The notes: generated by a model not told the origin, from the sequence alone. A stretch of 64,000 nucleotides of DNA from Myxococcales bacterium (GCA_016793325.1 JAEUKI010000052.1:620001-684000), one strand, 5' to 3'; shown: positions 20,566 to 30,827, counted from the first letter of the stretch. Numbers and translations are program-made.

Positions 20566-22839
20566 TCATCCCTGTTTTCGCAGGGACGCCGCGCACGCCT
20601 CGCTCACGGCCCACTCGGCGAGCGCGATCGATCGCTCGGTTGGCAACGCCTCGAGCATCCACGACCGGGGCACGATGTGCGCGCTCGTCGCACGCTCCTT
20701 CCACGGCTCGAAGCGCTCTTCGAGCGTCGGGTTCGTCGTGGGCGTCGATGCAGATTCGCTTGGTAATCTTCGAGCGATCGCGACGCGCGAGATGACGTCG
20801 AGCCGCTCGTCGAACGTCGTCGCGCCGTCGAGCCAATCGAACGTTCTACCTTCGAATCGCGCGACGACCTCGGCGAACCTTCGCAGCGCGTCGGTCGTCG
20901 CGAACGGCAGCAAGCGATCGATCGCGATCCGCTCGCGCAACAGGACGACTCCCACGTCCGCGACCCGCACGATCAGCGCGTCGAAGAGCCGCGCGAGCGC
21001 TGCGCAGCCGATCGCGTCGCCGCGAAGGCGCTGAACGAGCGCCGAAACCCCCGGCTCGAACAGCCAGTGTCGCTCGCGAAAAGGACCCTCGCTCGCGATC
21101 CATTGCAGCGTCTCGTCGCGTGTCCACGACCACCGCGACCGCATCCACGACCGCTCTTGCGAGACCCAACGCGCGAACTCGGAGTCGCGCCCGTCTTCGC
21201 CGCAGGGGCCGAATTCGTCCACGACCAAGCCCGCGTCCGCCCACGCGTCGAGCAGGCGCCACCAGTCGTCCGCTGCGATCGACGGCGTTGCGGAGCGCAT
21301 CCACGCCGAGAGCAGATCCGATCGCTGCGCGAGCAGCCAATCGACAAACGCGCGATCGATCGTCGCGCCGTGCGTTCGAATGTGCGCGGAGACCTCGCAC
21401 ACGCCAGCTTCGTCCAGTCGACGAACGAGCGCCTTGCGCTGCGCAAATGGAACGGCCAACAGCACCACCAACAACGACTCCGAGAACACACCGTCGTGTG
21501 TCGTCGCGAGCCACGGTCGCCAGCCCGATGCTTCCGAAGTCATCCACGCATCACGCAGCGCGACGGCGCCTTCGATCCCGTGCTTCGCACACGCTTCGAC
21601 GGCGCGCGCGATCGATGCGCGATAGACGAACACCGGCGTCCACTTGGCGCGCGCTGCGACCCTCGCGACGAGCGGCCAGACGATCGACGCCGCCGTCGCG
21701 TCTGCGAGAGGGAGGCTCTCGATATACACACACAGCGAGTCTCTCGGGCTGCCGACGAGGCTGTCGCGTTCGAACACATCGATAGCGTCGACCCATTCGC
21801 CGAATCGCTCGGCCATCGCGTTCGCCACCCGTCGCTGGTGCTCGGCGCCGAGCCTCGCTGCGTCGATGTATCCCCCGTTTTCTTCGAACGTGTTCACCGC
21901 GCATTCACGGGCGCGATCCGCCATCGTGTCCGACGCCCACGCGGCGAAGTCCAACCACTCGAACGTCGACGCGCGACGGCTTCGAAGCGCTTCGAACACG
22001 AAGTGTTCGATCGACGCCGAGCGCTCACGGGCGAGCACCCGACCGAGCGCGCGGCCGAGGCGCTTCGGCGCGCCGTGCGTGACAACGGACGGCCCGATCG
22101 AGTCGTTGGCGGGTACGAGCGCGATGCGCTCGAACCACCGTAGCGCCCGCTCCACCTCGTCGATCTCGAGCCATCGCTCGGCGAGCAGCGCTCGGCGATC
22201 GACGAACGGACCGTCCTCGCCATCGGGCCCCGTCAACCAAGAGTCGCTCCACTCGAAGAGCGCATCGTCGTTGGCGAAGAGCTCCTCGCGCGCGCCACGC
22301 AACCACGCGACAGCCCATCGGTGGATCGCGAGTGGCTCGCCGCTCGCCGCTTCGCGGATCCAACGGTCGATCCAGTCGGCCGCGCGCGTTCCGTAGGCGT
22401 CGCGTAGCGCGGGCAGCTGCTCGAGCAGGGCGCGGTCGCTCAGGTGCCACCCTGCGTCTCGATCGAGCGGCGGTGGTCGAAGCGCGCGCGATTGCGTGTC
22501 GAGCCATTCGCTCGCGCGGTGACCGCAGAGCGCCTCGACGACTTCGACGGCGGATTTGCGGTCGATCAGCCCGAGCGCGATCGCTCGCTCCCAGCGCTGC
22601 TCGTCGAACTCGGCGATCGACGGCGCCCCGAGGTCCCGCGCGACACACGCCCGCACGAACGCTTCGATCGCGTCGGCGCGCTCGCCCTGGTCCGAGTTCT
22701 TCAGCCGTTGTTCTGCTTCGCGTGCGGCCGACGCAAGCGCGACGTAACGATCGCACTCGGTTCGGTGCCGCGACAGCCACGCGCGAAGCTCGTCTTGCTC
22801 ATCAGGAAGCGCCACCGCGCGAGTGGCTAACCAGCGCAT
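20566..22839 (-). CDS. Large helical protein A of an uncharacterised pair
   Basis: 757 residues with no recognised family. The sequence is Trp- and Glu/Arg-rich and almost wholly helical, like an alpha-solenoid, without signal or membrane segments. It shares collinear blocks with the protein at 24245-26809: WLDFAAWASDTMAD versus WLGFRDWASESFAA, RWSWTRDETLQWIAS versus RWAWDEPRLLAWLAS, and WLFEPGVSALVQR versus WIVEPGTTALTAR. The start at MRWLATRAVALPDEQ is tentative and lacks a clear ribosome-binding site. It is divergent, by 63 bp, from the TPR-like gene. Confidence 0.6.
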   Translation of the reverse strand: MRWLATRAVALPDEQDELRAWLSRHRTECDRYVALASAAREAEQRLKNSDQGERADAIEAFVRACVARDLGAPSIAEFDEQRWERAIALGLIDRKSAVEVVEALCGHRASEWLDTQSRALRPPPLDRDAGWHLSDRALLEQLPALRDAYGTRAADWIDRWIREAASGEPLAIHRWAVAWLRGAREELFANDDALFEWSDSWLTGPDGEDGPFVDRRALLAERWLEIDEVERALRWFERIALVPANDSIGPSVVTHGAPKRLGRALGRVLARERSASIEHFVFEALRSRRASTFEWLDFAAWASDTMADRARECAVNTFEENGGYIDAARLGAEHQRRVANAMAERFGEWVDAIDVFERDSLVGSPRDSLCVYIESLPLADATAASIVWPLVARVAARAKWTPVFVYRASIARAVEACAKHGIEGAVALRDAWMTSEASGWRPWLATTHDGVFSESLLVVLLAVPFAQRKALVRRLDEAGVCEVSAHIRTHGATIDRAFVDWLLAQRSDLLSAWMRSATPSIAADDWWRLLDAWADAGLVVDEFGPCGEDGRDSEFARWVSQERSWMRSRWSWTRDETLQWIASEGPFRERHWLFEPGVSALVQRLRGDAIGCAALARLFDALIVRVADVGVVLLRERIAIDRLLPFATTDALRRFAEVVARFEGRTFDWLDGATTFDERLDVISRVAIARRLPSESASTPTTNPTLEERFEPWKERATSAHIVPRSWMLEALPTERSIALAEWAVSEACAASLRKQG

Positions 22840-22902
22840 CGGATGCACGCAACGCTGTCTGCTCGCATCGAGGGCGGATGACCCTCGACAGTCGCGACCA
22901 TC

Positions 22903-24252
22903 GTGTTCACCGTCCCGCCCTTCGTCGTGACAGAACCAGACTTCGCTCGCATCGACGCGCTGCTCGCTTCGTCCCAGTTTCACGATGCGTGGAGCGCGCT
23001 TCGACCCTTGCTCAGCTACGACGCAAAGCTCGTGGCCAGCGCGCACGGACCACGATTGCTTGCGCTCTTCGCCTCCGTCGGTCGAGGGCTCGGCGTCGCG
23101 CCCGCGCAGGCTGCGCTCGAAGCGGCTGCTGCGTCGCCAGACAGCCCGCAGGCGCTCTACGACGCTGCGTACGCTCTCTACGAAGAGCGCTTGTTTACCG
23201 CGGCGGCCGCGCTCCTCGATCGCGCCGTCTCGATCGCGCCGGGCGTGCGCGGGCTCGTGACCGAGCTCTGCTCGAACCTCGAAGCGCTGGGGCTCAACGA
23301 CGCAGCCGTGTTCGAGCTCGAGCGCTCGGGCTTGCACCGAGCCGACCCGTGGTGCCGGTACTTGTACGCGTTCAACCTGGTGATGAGCGGCCGCATCGCG
23401 GATAGCGAGTCTGCCAGCGCGTCGCTGGACCGCGATTCGCGCGACGAAAACATGCTCGCCGCGGTCACTCAGCTCGACGCGATGCACGCTCGCGCACGCG
23501 CCCTCGGCGCCGTGACTCGCCTCGACGATCGCGACCTGACGGGATGGCACGCCGTGTTGAACGCGAGCGTGTTGCTCCACGAATCGCCAGACGGCTACGA
23601 CGAGCCCATGCACGGTCGCTACGCGTGGCTCAGCGACAGCTACGCGCTGATGCGCGAGGGGATCGAGTCGCTTCGCGCGCTGTCGACCGCGATGGAATGG
23701 CGACTTTCTCGGGTCATTTCGGGGCCCGATCGATCGAGTCGCATCCTTGCGCTCGCCGCATCACAGCTGCTCTCGCTGCCGCTCGTGCCGTGGAGCGAAG
23801 GAGCGACGAGCGACGGGCTCGTTGTGATCGCCGACCTCGACGCCGTGGGTGACGTCGAGGTGCTGAGGACGCTCGCGCAACATCGTCCAGGACTGCGCCT
23901 CTGGGCGCACGCGAGCAACTGGGTGAACCCGTTTCCGTACGCGCCAGACCTCACGACGATGCTCGTTCAATCGCGGGTCGATCCGTGGTCGGGGGGCGCG
24001 ATGCGCGTCGATCCAGAGACGCAACAGGTCGTCGTCGCCGAGCCCGACAACGAGCCCGACGCTTTGCACGCGAGCCGCATCGTGGACGCGTCGATCGAGC
24101 GCCGCAGCGCCCGTTCGATCGATGACGTCGTCGCGATCGTGCGCGCGGCACGCTCGCTCCCTGCGCCATCGAGCCTCGGGGTCTTTCGCGACAACGGTCG
24201 CCGCACGATTCAGCGCATGGGAAGCGCGGTGAAGAGCAACTACTTCACCTGA
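22903..24252 (+). CDS. TPR-like protein between the large helical pair
   Basis: 449 residues, GTG start (an alternative GTG lies at 22927). The first ~200 residues are helical repeats of TPR type (ALYDAAYALYEERLFTAAAALLDRAVSIAPG). The rest is mixed alpha/beta (GLVVIADLDAVGDVEVLRTLAQHRPGLRLWAHASNW) with no enzyme motif. Its 3' end overlaps the convergent large gene by 8 bp, so the three genes are tightly packed. Probably a scaffold or partner protein; function unknown. Confidence 0.6.
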   Translation: MFTVPPFVVTEPDFARIDALLASSQFHDAWSALRPLLSYDAKLVASAHGPRLLALFASVGRGLGVAPAQAALEAAAASPDSPQALYDAAYALYEERLFTAAAALLDRAVSIAPGVRGLVTELCSNLEALGLNDAAVFELERSGLHRADPWCRYLYAFNLVMSGRIADSESASASLDRDSRDENMLAAVTQLDAMHARARALGAVTRLDDRDLTGWHAVLNASVLLHESPDGYDEPMHGRYAWLSDSYALMREGIESLRALSTAMEWRLSRVISGPDRSSRILALAASQLLSLPLVPWSEGATSDGLVVIADLDAVGDVEVLRTLAQHRPGLRLWAHASNWVNPFPYAPDLTTMLVQSRVDPWSGGAMRVDPETQQVVVAEPDNEPDALHASRIVDASIERRSARSIDDVVAIVRAARSLPAPSSLGVFRDNGRRTIQRMGSAVKSNYFT

Positions 24253-26809
24253 CGAGTTCGAGCTCCCAGCGGTCCATGATCGCGCTCGCGAGCGACGCGC
24301 GTTCGGCCGGAGTGAGCAGACCCGCGAGCACCTTCCAGTCGTTTTCACCCTCCTCACGTGCGATCGCGAGGATGTCGTCGCGCGAGTGACGCACGCCAGT
24401 CTCGCGGTCGACGAGCCACGGATTCCACGGCGGTGGAGCACCCACGCGCTCGATGACGGCGAGCAATCGCTGTTCTTCTTCCGTGGTGCGCAGGTTTCGC
24501 CACCAATAGCCCGTGCTCCTCGTTGGATACGCCACCACACGTTGTTCGATCGTGCGCATGCGCCACTCGGCCCACGAATTGCCGTCGATTCCGCCCGGCG
24601 CGATGTGTTCGAGCCACTCGTCGAACCACGGCGCGCAGTACGCGTTCGTTGCAAGCATGAGGTCGAGAACAGAGTCGGTGACCGAGCGCAAATCTTTGTT
24701 CGCGCCGAACACGCGTTCGAACGCGTTTGTGAACGATGCTCCGCGTGTTCGTTGCAGGATAGGCAGCGCTTTCGTGACGAGCCGTGCGACTTCGTCGCTG
24801 CGCTGAGCCAACGCCACGACGGTGTCGTCTGCAGCGAACGGCCACAGCACCAACGCCGCGGCGACCCGCGCTTGCGTATGGGGGTGATCGGGTTCGTTCA
24901 GGACCAGTTCTACCAACGAATCGCCAAGCGATCGCAGCATCACCCTGCCGTGTCTGGACCTCGCGAATCGCGCCGTTAGCGCGGTGGTTCCTGGTTCGAC
25001 GATCCACTCTGCGCTTGCTCGTGTTGGCGTCGATGCGAGCCACGCGAGCAGTCGCGGCTCATCCCAAGCCCAGCGATTGTCCGTCGGGTCGTCGAGCGCG
25101 CTCGCGCGTTGATCGTGCAAATGCGCAGTGAATCGATCGACCGCCTGAAAGTGTTGCTCGGCCTGTCGCGGGCGTCCACCTCGAGCCCATCGGTCGAGCG
25201 TCCACCACAGAAGCTCCCACTCGACCTCGGGGGCGATCCGATCGTCCCAACGTAGCGCCCGCTCCATCATCTCGCCGACGTTCAGCGCCGCGAACGCCCG
25301 CTTTCGGCGCTCGAAGTCGCGGTCGATCCAGCACCCGATCTCGTCGAATCGCACGGCGTTCGCGCGCTCGAGCCGGTCGGCGATCGAGCGCTTCGTGCGG
25401 ACGTCGCACTGCAATAGAACGTCATGGAGCTCGCCCGGCGCGTACTCACGTTCGCGCGCGACTGGCCCTGGATTCTCGAGCCCGACAGCAGATCGCAATC
25501 CGCTCCACGTCTCGGGGCTCGAATCGACGACGCAAGCGCGTGAGGTCGTGAGCCGATCGATGATCGGAGCGGCGATCGACGCGCACTCTGGGTCAGACAG
25601 CGCAAAGCAACGCACCCTCGCCAACGTTGTGAGGCGCGAAGGGTCCGCCCAGTACTGCCATTCATTGGGAAGGTCGCGCGACCACCGCGAGTTCCATCGT
25701 TCTGCCGCTGCCCTCGATGCGCGCAGTCTGTGTGCGCGATCGTGCAGCGCATCAGCTTCGATCACCCCGAGGTCGCGCTCGAACGCCGCGGTGGCGCGCT
25801 CGTCACACGCGGCAGCGAACGACTCGCTCGCCCAGTCCCGAAACCCGAGCCATCGTCGGGGCGCCGCGTCGCTCTCGACAAGCTCGCCAAACGCGACGCG
25901 CTCGAACTCGCGCCATCGCTCGGGCGTGCACTGCCGTTTCACGTGCTGAACGCACTCGGTCGGCGGCGCGGCGAACCCTCGCGGGCTCGAAGCGCGGTCA
26001 CTTTCGTTCGAATGCGCTCGAAAGAGCCACCAAAGCCCCGACTCGACTTCACCCGCGAACGCGAGAATCGCAGCGATGATCGGTTGTCGGTCCCGGATCG
26101 CGACGCCGTCATCCACCGTGAACCACTCGTCGCCGCGCTCGATCGCTGTGCGGCGCAACGCGCGCTCACACTCCACCGTCGCGCCGCGATCGCGACGAAC
26201 AACCGCAACGAAGAGCGCGTCGTGAAATCCGTCCCGCGTTCCGCTATCGCGCTCAAGCTCGGCGAACGCCTCGGACGCGAGCAGCGTCTCGCGAACGACC
26301 TCGTTGTCGCCGATCGCTCGGAGGATTCGCAGTACTTCGGTCGCTCGATCGAGCGACTCGAATGCGAACGCCTCTGTCGGGATCGCCCACTCCACCAACG
26401 TCGTCCACGGCGCCCTACGATCGCGAGCGACGCGGGTTCGCTCGGCGGGGTCCGTTTCGAGCGCAACGGTCGCCAGCGCTGACGGCCCGAGCACCCGCGC
26501 ATCGACGAGCTGCGAGAGCGACACATCCGCCGATCGAAACGCGTCGATCCAAGCCGACGCACGCACGCGGGGCAGTTCGTTCTGCGCCGGTCGTCGCAGC
26601 TCGCTACGCGCGAGGACGTAGTCGATCACGGCTTCGCCATACGCCTCTCCGTCGCTCGCGTACGCGCGTTGCCGTAGGCGCTCGATGCGCGCTGCACGCT
26701 GCTCGCCGTCCCGCGCGTCGTCCCGCTGTCGCGCAGCCCACGCACGAATGCGCCCTCGCTCGTCGTCGCTCGACACTCCCTCGCTCGTTGCGACGCCGAC
26801 ACCACCCAC
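24245..26809 (-). CDS. Large helical protein B of an uncharacterised pair
   Basis: 854 residues, predicted soluble and helical, not recognised. The GTG start is chosen because AGGGGG lies 5 nt upstream and it begins just after the hbd stop. Residues ~40-60 hold a short charged coiled stretch (RQRDDARDGEQRAARIERLRQ). The blocks shared with the protein at 20566-22839 run in the same order, pointing to an old duplication. It may be co-transcribed with hbd upstream, although the functions look unrelated. Confidence 0.6.
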   Translation of the reverse strand: MGGVGVATSEGVSSDDERGRIRAWAARQRDDARDGEQRAARIERLRQRAYASDGEAYGEAVIDYVLARSELRRPAQNELPRVRASAWIDAFRSADVSLSQLVDARVLGPSALATVALETDPAERTRVARDRRAPWTTLVEWAIPTEAFAFESLDRATEVLRILRAIGDNEVVRETLLASEAFAELERDSGTRDGFHDALFVAVVRRDRGATVECERALRRTAIERGDEWFTVDDGVAIRDRQPIIAAILAFAGEVESGLWWLFRAHSNESDRASSPRGFAAPPTECVQHVKRQCTPERWREFERVAFGELVESDAAPRRWLGFRDWASESFAAACDERATAAFERDLGVIEADALHDRAHRLRASRAAAERWNSRWSRDLPNEWQYWADPSRLTTLARVRCFALSDPECASIAAPIIDRLTTSRACVVDSSPETWSGLRSAVGLENPGPVAREREYAPGELHDVLLQCDVRTKRSIADRLERANAVRFDEIGCWIDRDFERRKRAFAALNVGEMMERALRWDDRIAPEVEWELLWWTLDRWARGGRPRQAEQHFQAVDRFTAHLHDQRASALDDPTDNRWAWDEPRLLAWLASTPTRASAEWIVEPGTTALTARFARSRHGRVMLRSLGDSLVELVLNEPDHPHTQARVAAALVLWPFAADDTVVALAQRSDEVARLVTKALPILQRTRGASFTNAFERVFGANKDLRSVTDSVLDLMLATNAYCAPWFDEWLEHIAPGGIDGNSWAEWRMRTIEQRVVAYPTRSTGYWWRNLRTTEEEQRLLAVIERVGAPPPWNPWLVDRETGVRHSRDDILAIAREEGENDWKVLAGLLTPAERASLASAIMDRWELELVR

Positions 26810-26829
26810 GCAATCCCCCTCACCTCGCT

Positions 26830-27702
26830 TCAGGTCACTTTCTGCCCGTTGTCGTACCGATAGAACCCGCGGCCCGTCTTGCGCCCGAGCCATCCCGCTT
26901 CGACGTGCTTTCGCAGCACGTTTGCCGCGCGATACTTGTCGTCGCCGAGGTCGCGGTGCAGCACTTCGGCGATCGCGAGCACCGTGTCGAGCCCGATCAA
27001 GTCCGCGAGCTCGAGCGGGCCCATCGGGTGGTTGAGCCCGAGCTTGACGCCCTCGTCGATGTCCTTGGGCGTCCCGATGCCCTCTTGGAGCGCGAAGCAC
27101 GCCTCGTTGAGCATCGGGATCAAGATGCGGTTCACGATGAAGCCCGGCGCGTCCTTGGCGGTCACGACGGTCTTGTTCATCTTGTTCGACAGCTCGATCG
27201 TCGCCGCGTACGTCGCGTCGCTCGTTTGTAGCGCGCGGATCACCTCGACGAGCTTCATGAGGGGAACGGGGTTCATGAAGTGCATCCCGATCACGCTCTC
27301 GGGGCGCTTGGTGACCGCCGCGATCTTCGTGATCGAAATCGAGCTCGTGTTCGACGCGAGGATCGCCCCGGCCTTCGCCGCGGCGTCGAGCTTGCGAAAG
27401 AGCTCGAGCTTGAGCTCGACCTTCTCGGTCACCGCTTCGACGATGAGGTCGCAGTCCGCGAGGTCCTCGATCGAGCCGACCGGCGTGATGTGCGCCAGCG
27501 CGGCGTCTTTGTCCGCTGCGGTGAGCTTGCCCTTCTCGACGAGCTTGCCGAGCGTCGCTTCGAGCTTGCCCTTGGCCTTGGCCGCGAGCTCGACGGTCGC
27601 GTCCGCGAGCTTCACTGCATAGCCCGACTGCGCGGCGACCTGCGCGATGCCCGAGCCCATCTGCCCCGCGCCGAGCACGCCAATCGTGTTGATCGTTGTC
27701 AT
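26830..27702 (-). CDS. hbd: 3-hydroxybutyryl-CoA dehydrogenase
   Basis: NAD-dependent oxidation of 3-hydroxyacyl-CoA, or the reverse reduction of acetoacetyl-CoA. 290 residues. The Rossmann motif is IGVLGAGQMGSGIAQ. Family blocks are LIVEAVTEKVELK, ASNTSSISITKIA, GMHFMNPVPLMKLVE with the catalytic His, and DAPGFIVNRILIPMLNEA. The C-terminus is HPMGPLELADLIGLD. It lies 33 nt downstream of thiolase, so the pair interconverts acetyl-CoA and 3-hydroxybutyryl-CoA. The ATG at 27702 is used; a GTG four codons upstream is possible. Confidence 0.95.
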   Translation of the reverse strand: MTTINTIGVLGAGQMGSGIAQVAAQSGYAVKLADATVELAAKAKGKLEATLGKLVEKGKLTAADKDAALAHITPVGSIEDLADCDLIVEAVTEKVELKLELFRKLDAAAKAGAILASNTSSISITKIAAVTKRPESVIGMHFMNPVPLMKLVEVIRALQTSDATYAATIELSNKMNKTVVTAKDAPGFIVNRILIPMLNEACFALQEGIGTPKDIDEGVKLGLNHPMGPLELADLIGLDTVLAIAEVLHRDLGDDKYRAANVLRKHVEAGWLGRKTGRGFYRYDNGQKVT

Positions 27703-27735
27703 GGAATTTGTCACGTCAGTTGATTGTGTGTGCGA

Positions 27736-28920
27736 TCAAACGCGCTCGACGACGACCGCCACGGCCTCGCCGCCGCCGATGCACAGCGTCGCCAAGCCGC
27801 GCTTCTTGTTCTGCGTCTGCAGCGCGTTGAGGAGCGTCACCATGATGCGCGCTCCGGACGCGCCGATCGGGTGTCCGAGCGCGACGGCGCCGCCGAAGAC
27901 GTTGGTCTTCGCGAGGTCGATTCCGGCCTTTTGCGCGACGGCGAGCGACACGACCGAGAACGCCTCGTTCACTTCGAACAGGTCGATGTCGTCGACCTTG
28001 AGCCCCAAGCGGAGCAGCGTCGTGTCGATCGCCTTCGCGGGCGCGGTCGTGAACCACTCGGGCGCCTGCGCGGCGCTTCCGTAGCCGACGATCTTCGCGA
28101 GCGGCGTGAGCCCCATGCGCTTGACCGCGTCGCCCGAGGCGAGCACGACCGCCGCGGCGCCGTCGTTGATCTTGCTCGCGTTGGCCGCGGTGATCGTCCC
28201 GTCCTTCGCGAACGCGGGGCGAAGGGACGACATCTTGTCGGGGTTTCCGCGCTTGGGCTCTTCGTCTTCGCTGACGGTCACCGCGCCCTTCTTCCCTTCG
28301 ATCACGACGGGGACGATCTCTCGCGCGAACACGCCCTCGGCCTGCGCCGCGAGCGCGCGTCGGTAGCTCTCTTTGGCGAACGCGTCCTGCGCGTCGCGGG
28401 GAATCGCGCACTCCTTCGCGCAGATTTCGCCCGCAGATCCCATGTGAAAGTTGTTGTACGGGTCCCACAGCCCGTCGTGGATCATCCCGTCCACCATCTG
28501 CGCGTGGCCCATGCGCGCGCCGTTGCGGGCGCTCGGCAGGTAGTACGGGACCTGCGACATGTTCTCCATGCCGCCCGCGACAACGACCTCGGCGTCGCCG
28601 AGCAGGATGCTCTTGGTGCCGAGCATCACGGACATGAGCCCCGAGCCGCAGACCTTGCCCACGGTCGTGCACGGAACGGTGTTGGGAATCCCCGCGTAGA
28701 TCGCCGCTTGGCGCGCGGGCGCTTGCCCCTCGCCCGCGGTCAACACGTTGCCCATGTACACTTCGCGAACGGCCGCGTGCGGAACCTTCGAGCGGTCGAT
28801 CGCCGCATTGATGGCCGTCGCTCCGAGACGAACCGCAGCCACTTCGGCGAGCGCTCCCTGAAACGATCCGATCGGCGTACGAGCGGCTCCGACGATGAAG
28901 ACCTCGATCTGGCTGGACAT
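27736..28920 (-). CDS. Acetyl-CoA C-acetyltransferase (thiolase)
   Basis: Condenses two acetyl-CoA to acetoacetyl-CoA or the reverse. 394 residues. The acyl-binding cysteine is in GKVCGSGLMSVM, the active-site histidine in VNEAFSVVSLA/GGAVALGHPIGASGARI, and the second cysteine in LCIGGGEAVAVVVE. AAGGAG precedes the ATG of MSSQIEVFIVG, which fixes the start. It is first in an operon with hbd. Confidence 0.95.
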   Translation of the reverse strand: MSSQIEVFIVGAARTPIGSFQGALAEVAAVRLGATAINAAIDRSKVPHAAVREVYMGNVLTAGEGQAPARQAAIYAGIPNTVPCTTVGKVCGSGLMSVMLGTKSILLGDAEVVVAGGMENMSQVPYYLPSARNGARMGHAQMVDGMIHDGLWDPYNNFHMGSAGEICAKECAIPRDAQDAFAKESYRRALAAQAEGVFAREIVPVVIEGKKGAVTVSEDEEPKRGNPDKMSSLRPAFAKDGTITAANASKINDGAAAVVLASGDAVKRMGLTPLAKIVGYGSAAQAPEWFTTAPAKAIDTTLLRLGLKVDDIDLFEVNEAFSVVSLAVAQKAGIDLAKTNVFGGAVALGHPIGASGARIMVTLLNALQTQNKKRGLATLCIGGGEAVAVVVERV

Positions 28921-29091
28921 GTGCGCGTGCTCCTTCGAGGCTCGGCGGAGCTCTAAGCCCGCTGAGCGCGTTGCGGTCTCTTCAGCGTAGCCAGGCGCGT
29001 TCGATCGCCGGGCGCGCGGGGTTTTGACCGCGTCCACGCGCAATGGTCAAGCGCAGAGGCTGCCGCGGAAGAGCGGATTGCTCGCGGCTCG

Positions 29092-30246
29092 TCAGAATCC
29101 GCCCGACGCGCCGTTGCGGCACATCGCGCACATCGCCGGAGGACTCGGGCGCGAGCACGCCGCCGGGCAGTAGTTCACGCGGTTGAACACGAGCGGCCCG
29201 GCCATCCCGTCGTTGAACTCTTGGCATTCGCTCGAGAGCCCGCGGACCGTCATCTCACCGTAGCCGCCGTTGTCCACGAAGCGCTGCGCACACGAGACGT
29301 CCGCAGCGGTTTGCGTGCTCCAACCCGGAAGCGGCGGGAGCGTCTGCGGCATCGGCGGACGAGACGCTGTGAGCGTCGTTTGCACGCAGGACTCGGACAG
29401 CACGCAGTTGCTCGGCCGCACGGTCATGGACATCGCGTCCGCGGGCGCGTCGTAGCTGCGAAGTCGGTAGCAGAGCCTGAACGTTCCTCCGCAGTCGACG
29501 GTGAGGTTGCTCGAGCTCCAAGTGGGTGCGGGCGGCGGCCACGGCGCCATTCCCGTGCGCGATGGGCCGCAGCTCGTCGCGCCGCCGCCCATGTCGATCG
29601 ACGAAGACGCGCCGAGCACGCGCGTGAACGCGGCGTCTCCGTAGATGAAGCACGGAGAGACGTTCGTGATGTTCCACGTGCCTTCGGAGAAGCAGTTGCA
29701 CGCGCCGGGGCCGCGCATCACGCCCGGCGTCGGCAGCACCGCGCCCTCGCACGCGCCCCACACGGGAAACTCCGTCCCCTGACACGTCGTCATTCCGTCG
29801 CGGCATTGACCGCGATTTCGATTGATGCGCAGGCCCGTCCAACATGGCGCCGTCATCCCGTTCGCCGGGCACGGACACCCCTCGCGGTTCTTGTCTGGCG
29901 GACAACGCGGATCGTCCGTCTCGGGGTTGACCCCCACGTCGAGCGGAACTCGCCCGCCGTCCGCGTTGCACATGAACGGCGGCGGATCCTCTGCGAAAAA
30001 CGCGTCCGGGTTGATTCGAACGCGACCGTCGTTGCGCACCGACGCGTCGTCGACAGCGCTTCCGCTGTCCATTCCACCGCTGTCCATGCCCGAGCCGCGC
30101 GCGTCCGTGACGACCCCTCGATCCGTTCGCGCGTCCGTCCGTCCGATCGGCGTCTCTTCGATCGCGCACGCGCCGAGCGCGATCGCGTTCGCAGCGACAA
30201 ACGATCTGCGGAAGCACCTCGATCTTCGAAGTCTCTCGCTGCGCAT
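29092..30246 (-). CDS. Secreted Cys-rich lipoprotein
   Basis: 384 residues, not recognised. An Arg-rich N-terminus and hydrophobic segment end in IALGACAIEE, a good lipobox. This is followed by a low-complexity Asp/Ser/Gly linker (GSGMDSGGMDSGSAVDD) typical of myxobacterial surface lipoproteins. The mature part has more than 15 cysteines, presumably in disulfides. No catalytic motif is found. Confidence 0.7.
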   Translation of the reverse strand: MRSERLRRSRCFRRSFVAANAIALGACAIEETPIGRTDARTDRGVVTDARGSGMDSGGMDSGSAVDDASVRNDGRVRINPDAFFAEDPPPFMCNADGGRVPLDVGVNPETDDPRCPPDKNREGCPCPANGMTAPCWTGLRINRNRGQCRDGMTTCQGTEFPVWGACEGAVLPTPGVMRGPGACNCFSEGTWNITNVSPCFIYGDAAFTRVLGASSSIDMGGGATSCGPSRTGMAPWPPPAPTWSSSNLTVDCGGTFRLCYRLRSYDAPADAMSMTVRPSNCVLSESCVQTTLTASRPPMPQTLPPLPGWSTQTAADVSCAQRFVDNGGYGEMTVRGLSSECQEFNDGMAGPLVFNRVNYCPAACSRPSPPAMCAMCRNGASGGF

Positions 30247-30296
30247 GGGACGGGAGCTCCTCTCACCAAAATGCTACGGCGATTCTGGGGCGTTCG

Positions 30297-30827
30297 TCAG
30301 CTCCCGTTGTCGCGTTCTCGCGTGCGCGCGTTCGGCTGCGCCGGCGCGCCCTCGCCCTCTCTGGGCCGCTGCTCTTGTGACGGCGCTTGCTCGCCCTCCC
30401 GCGGTCGATCGCGGTTGGGTTCGCGGTCTCGAGGGCGGTCGCCCTCGCGCGCTTGTGGCCTTCGCGGCTCGCCGTAGTCCTCGTGGAGCTTTCGATCGAG
30501 CCGCGTCAACAAATGCCGCTCCATGTAGGTCGGCATCTGCGGAACCTGCACCACGACTCGCACGCCCACGACCCCGCCTACGTCCGCGGGAATGATCTCG
30601 ATGGACGCCGCGCTCGTGCGAGTCGTGTCGCGGTACGTAAAGAGCACGAACCCCGTCTCGCGGTCGCGTTCGGTGATCGTGAAGCCGAGGTCGACGCGGA
30701 CGAGACGCACGGTCGCGTTCCACGCTTGTTCGATGGGATAAGGAAGGTCGAGAGACTGCCGCGCTTCGGCCACGGACGGCGCGAGAACGAGCGACGCTCC
30801 GACAATCACAGTGGCCAAAAGACGCAT
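30297..30827 (-). CDS. Periplasmic protein with Arg/Glu-rich tail
   Basis: 176 residues. A signal peptide, MRLLATVIVGASLVLAPSVAEA, is followed by a globular part of ~95 residues (YPIEQAWNATVRLVRVDLGF, RDRETGFVLFTYRD) resembling SRPBCC/DUF-type small periplasmic domains. The tail of ~60 residues is low-complexity and charged (REGDRPRDREPNRDRPREGE). AGAGG precedes the ATG. Confidence 0.65.
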   Translation of the reverse strand: MRLLATVIVGASLVLAPSVAEARQSLDLPYPIEQAWNATVRLVRVDLGFTITERDRETGFVLFTYRDTTRTSAASIEIIPADVGGVVGVRVVVQVPQMPTYMERHLLTRLDRKLHEDYGEPRRPQAREGDRPRDREPNRDRPREGEQAPSQEQRPREGEGAPAQPNARTRERDNGS

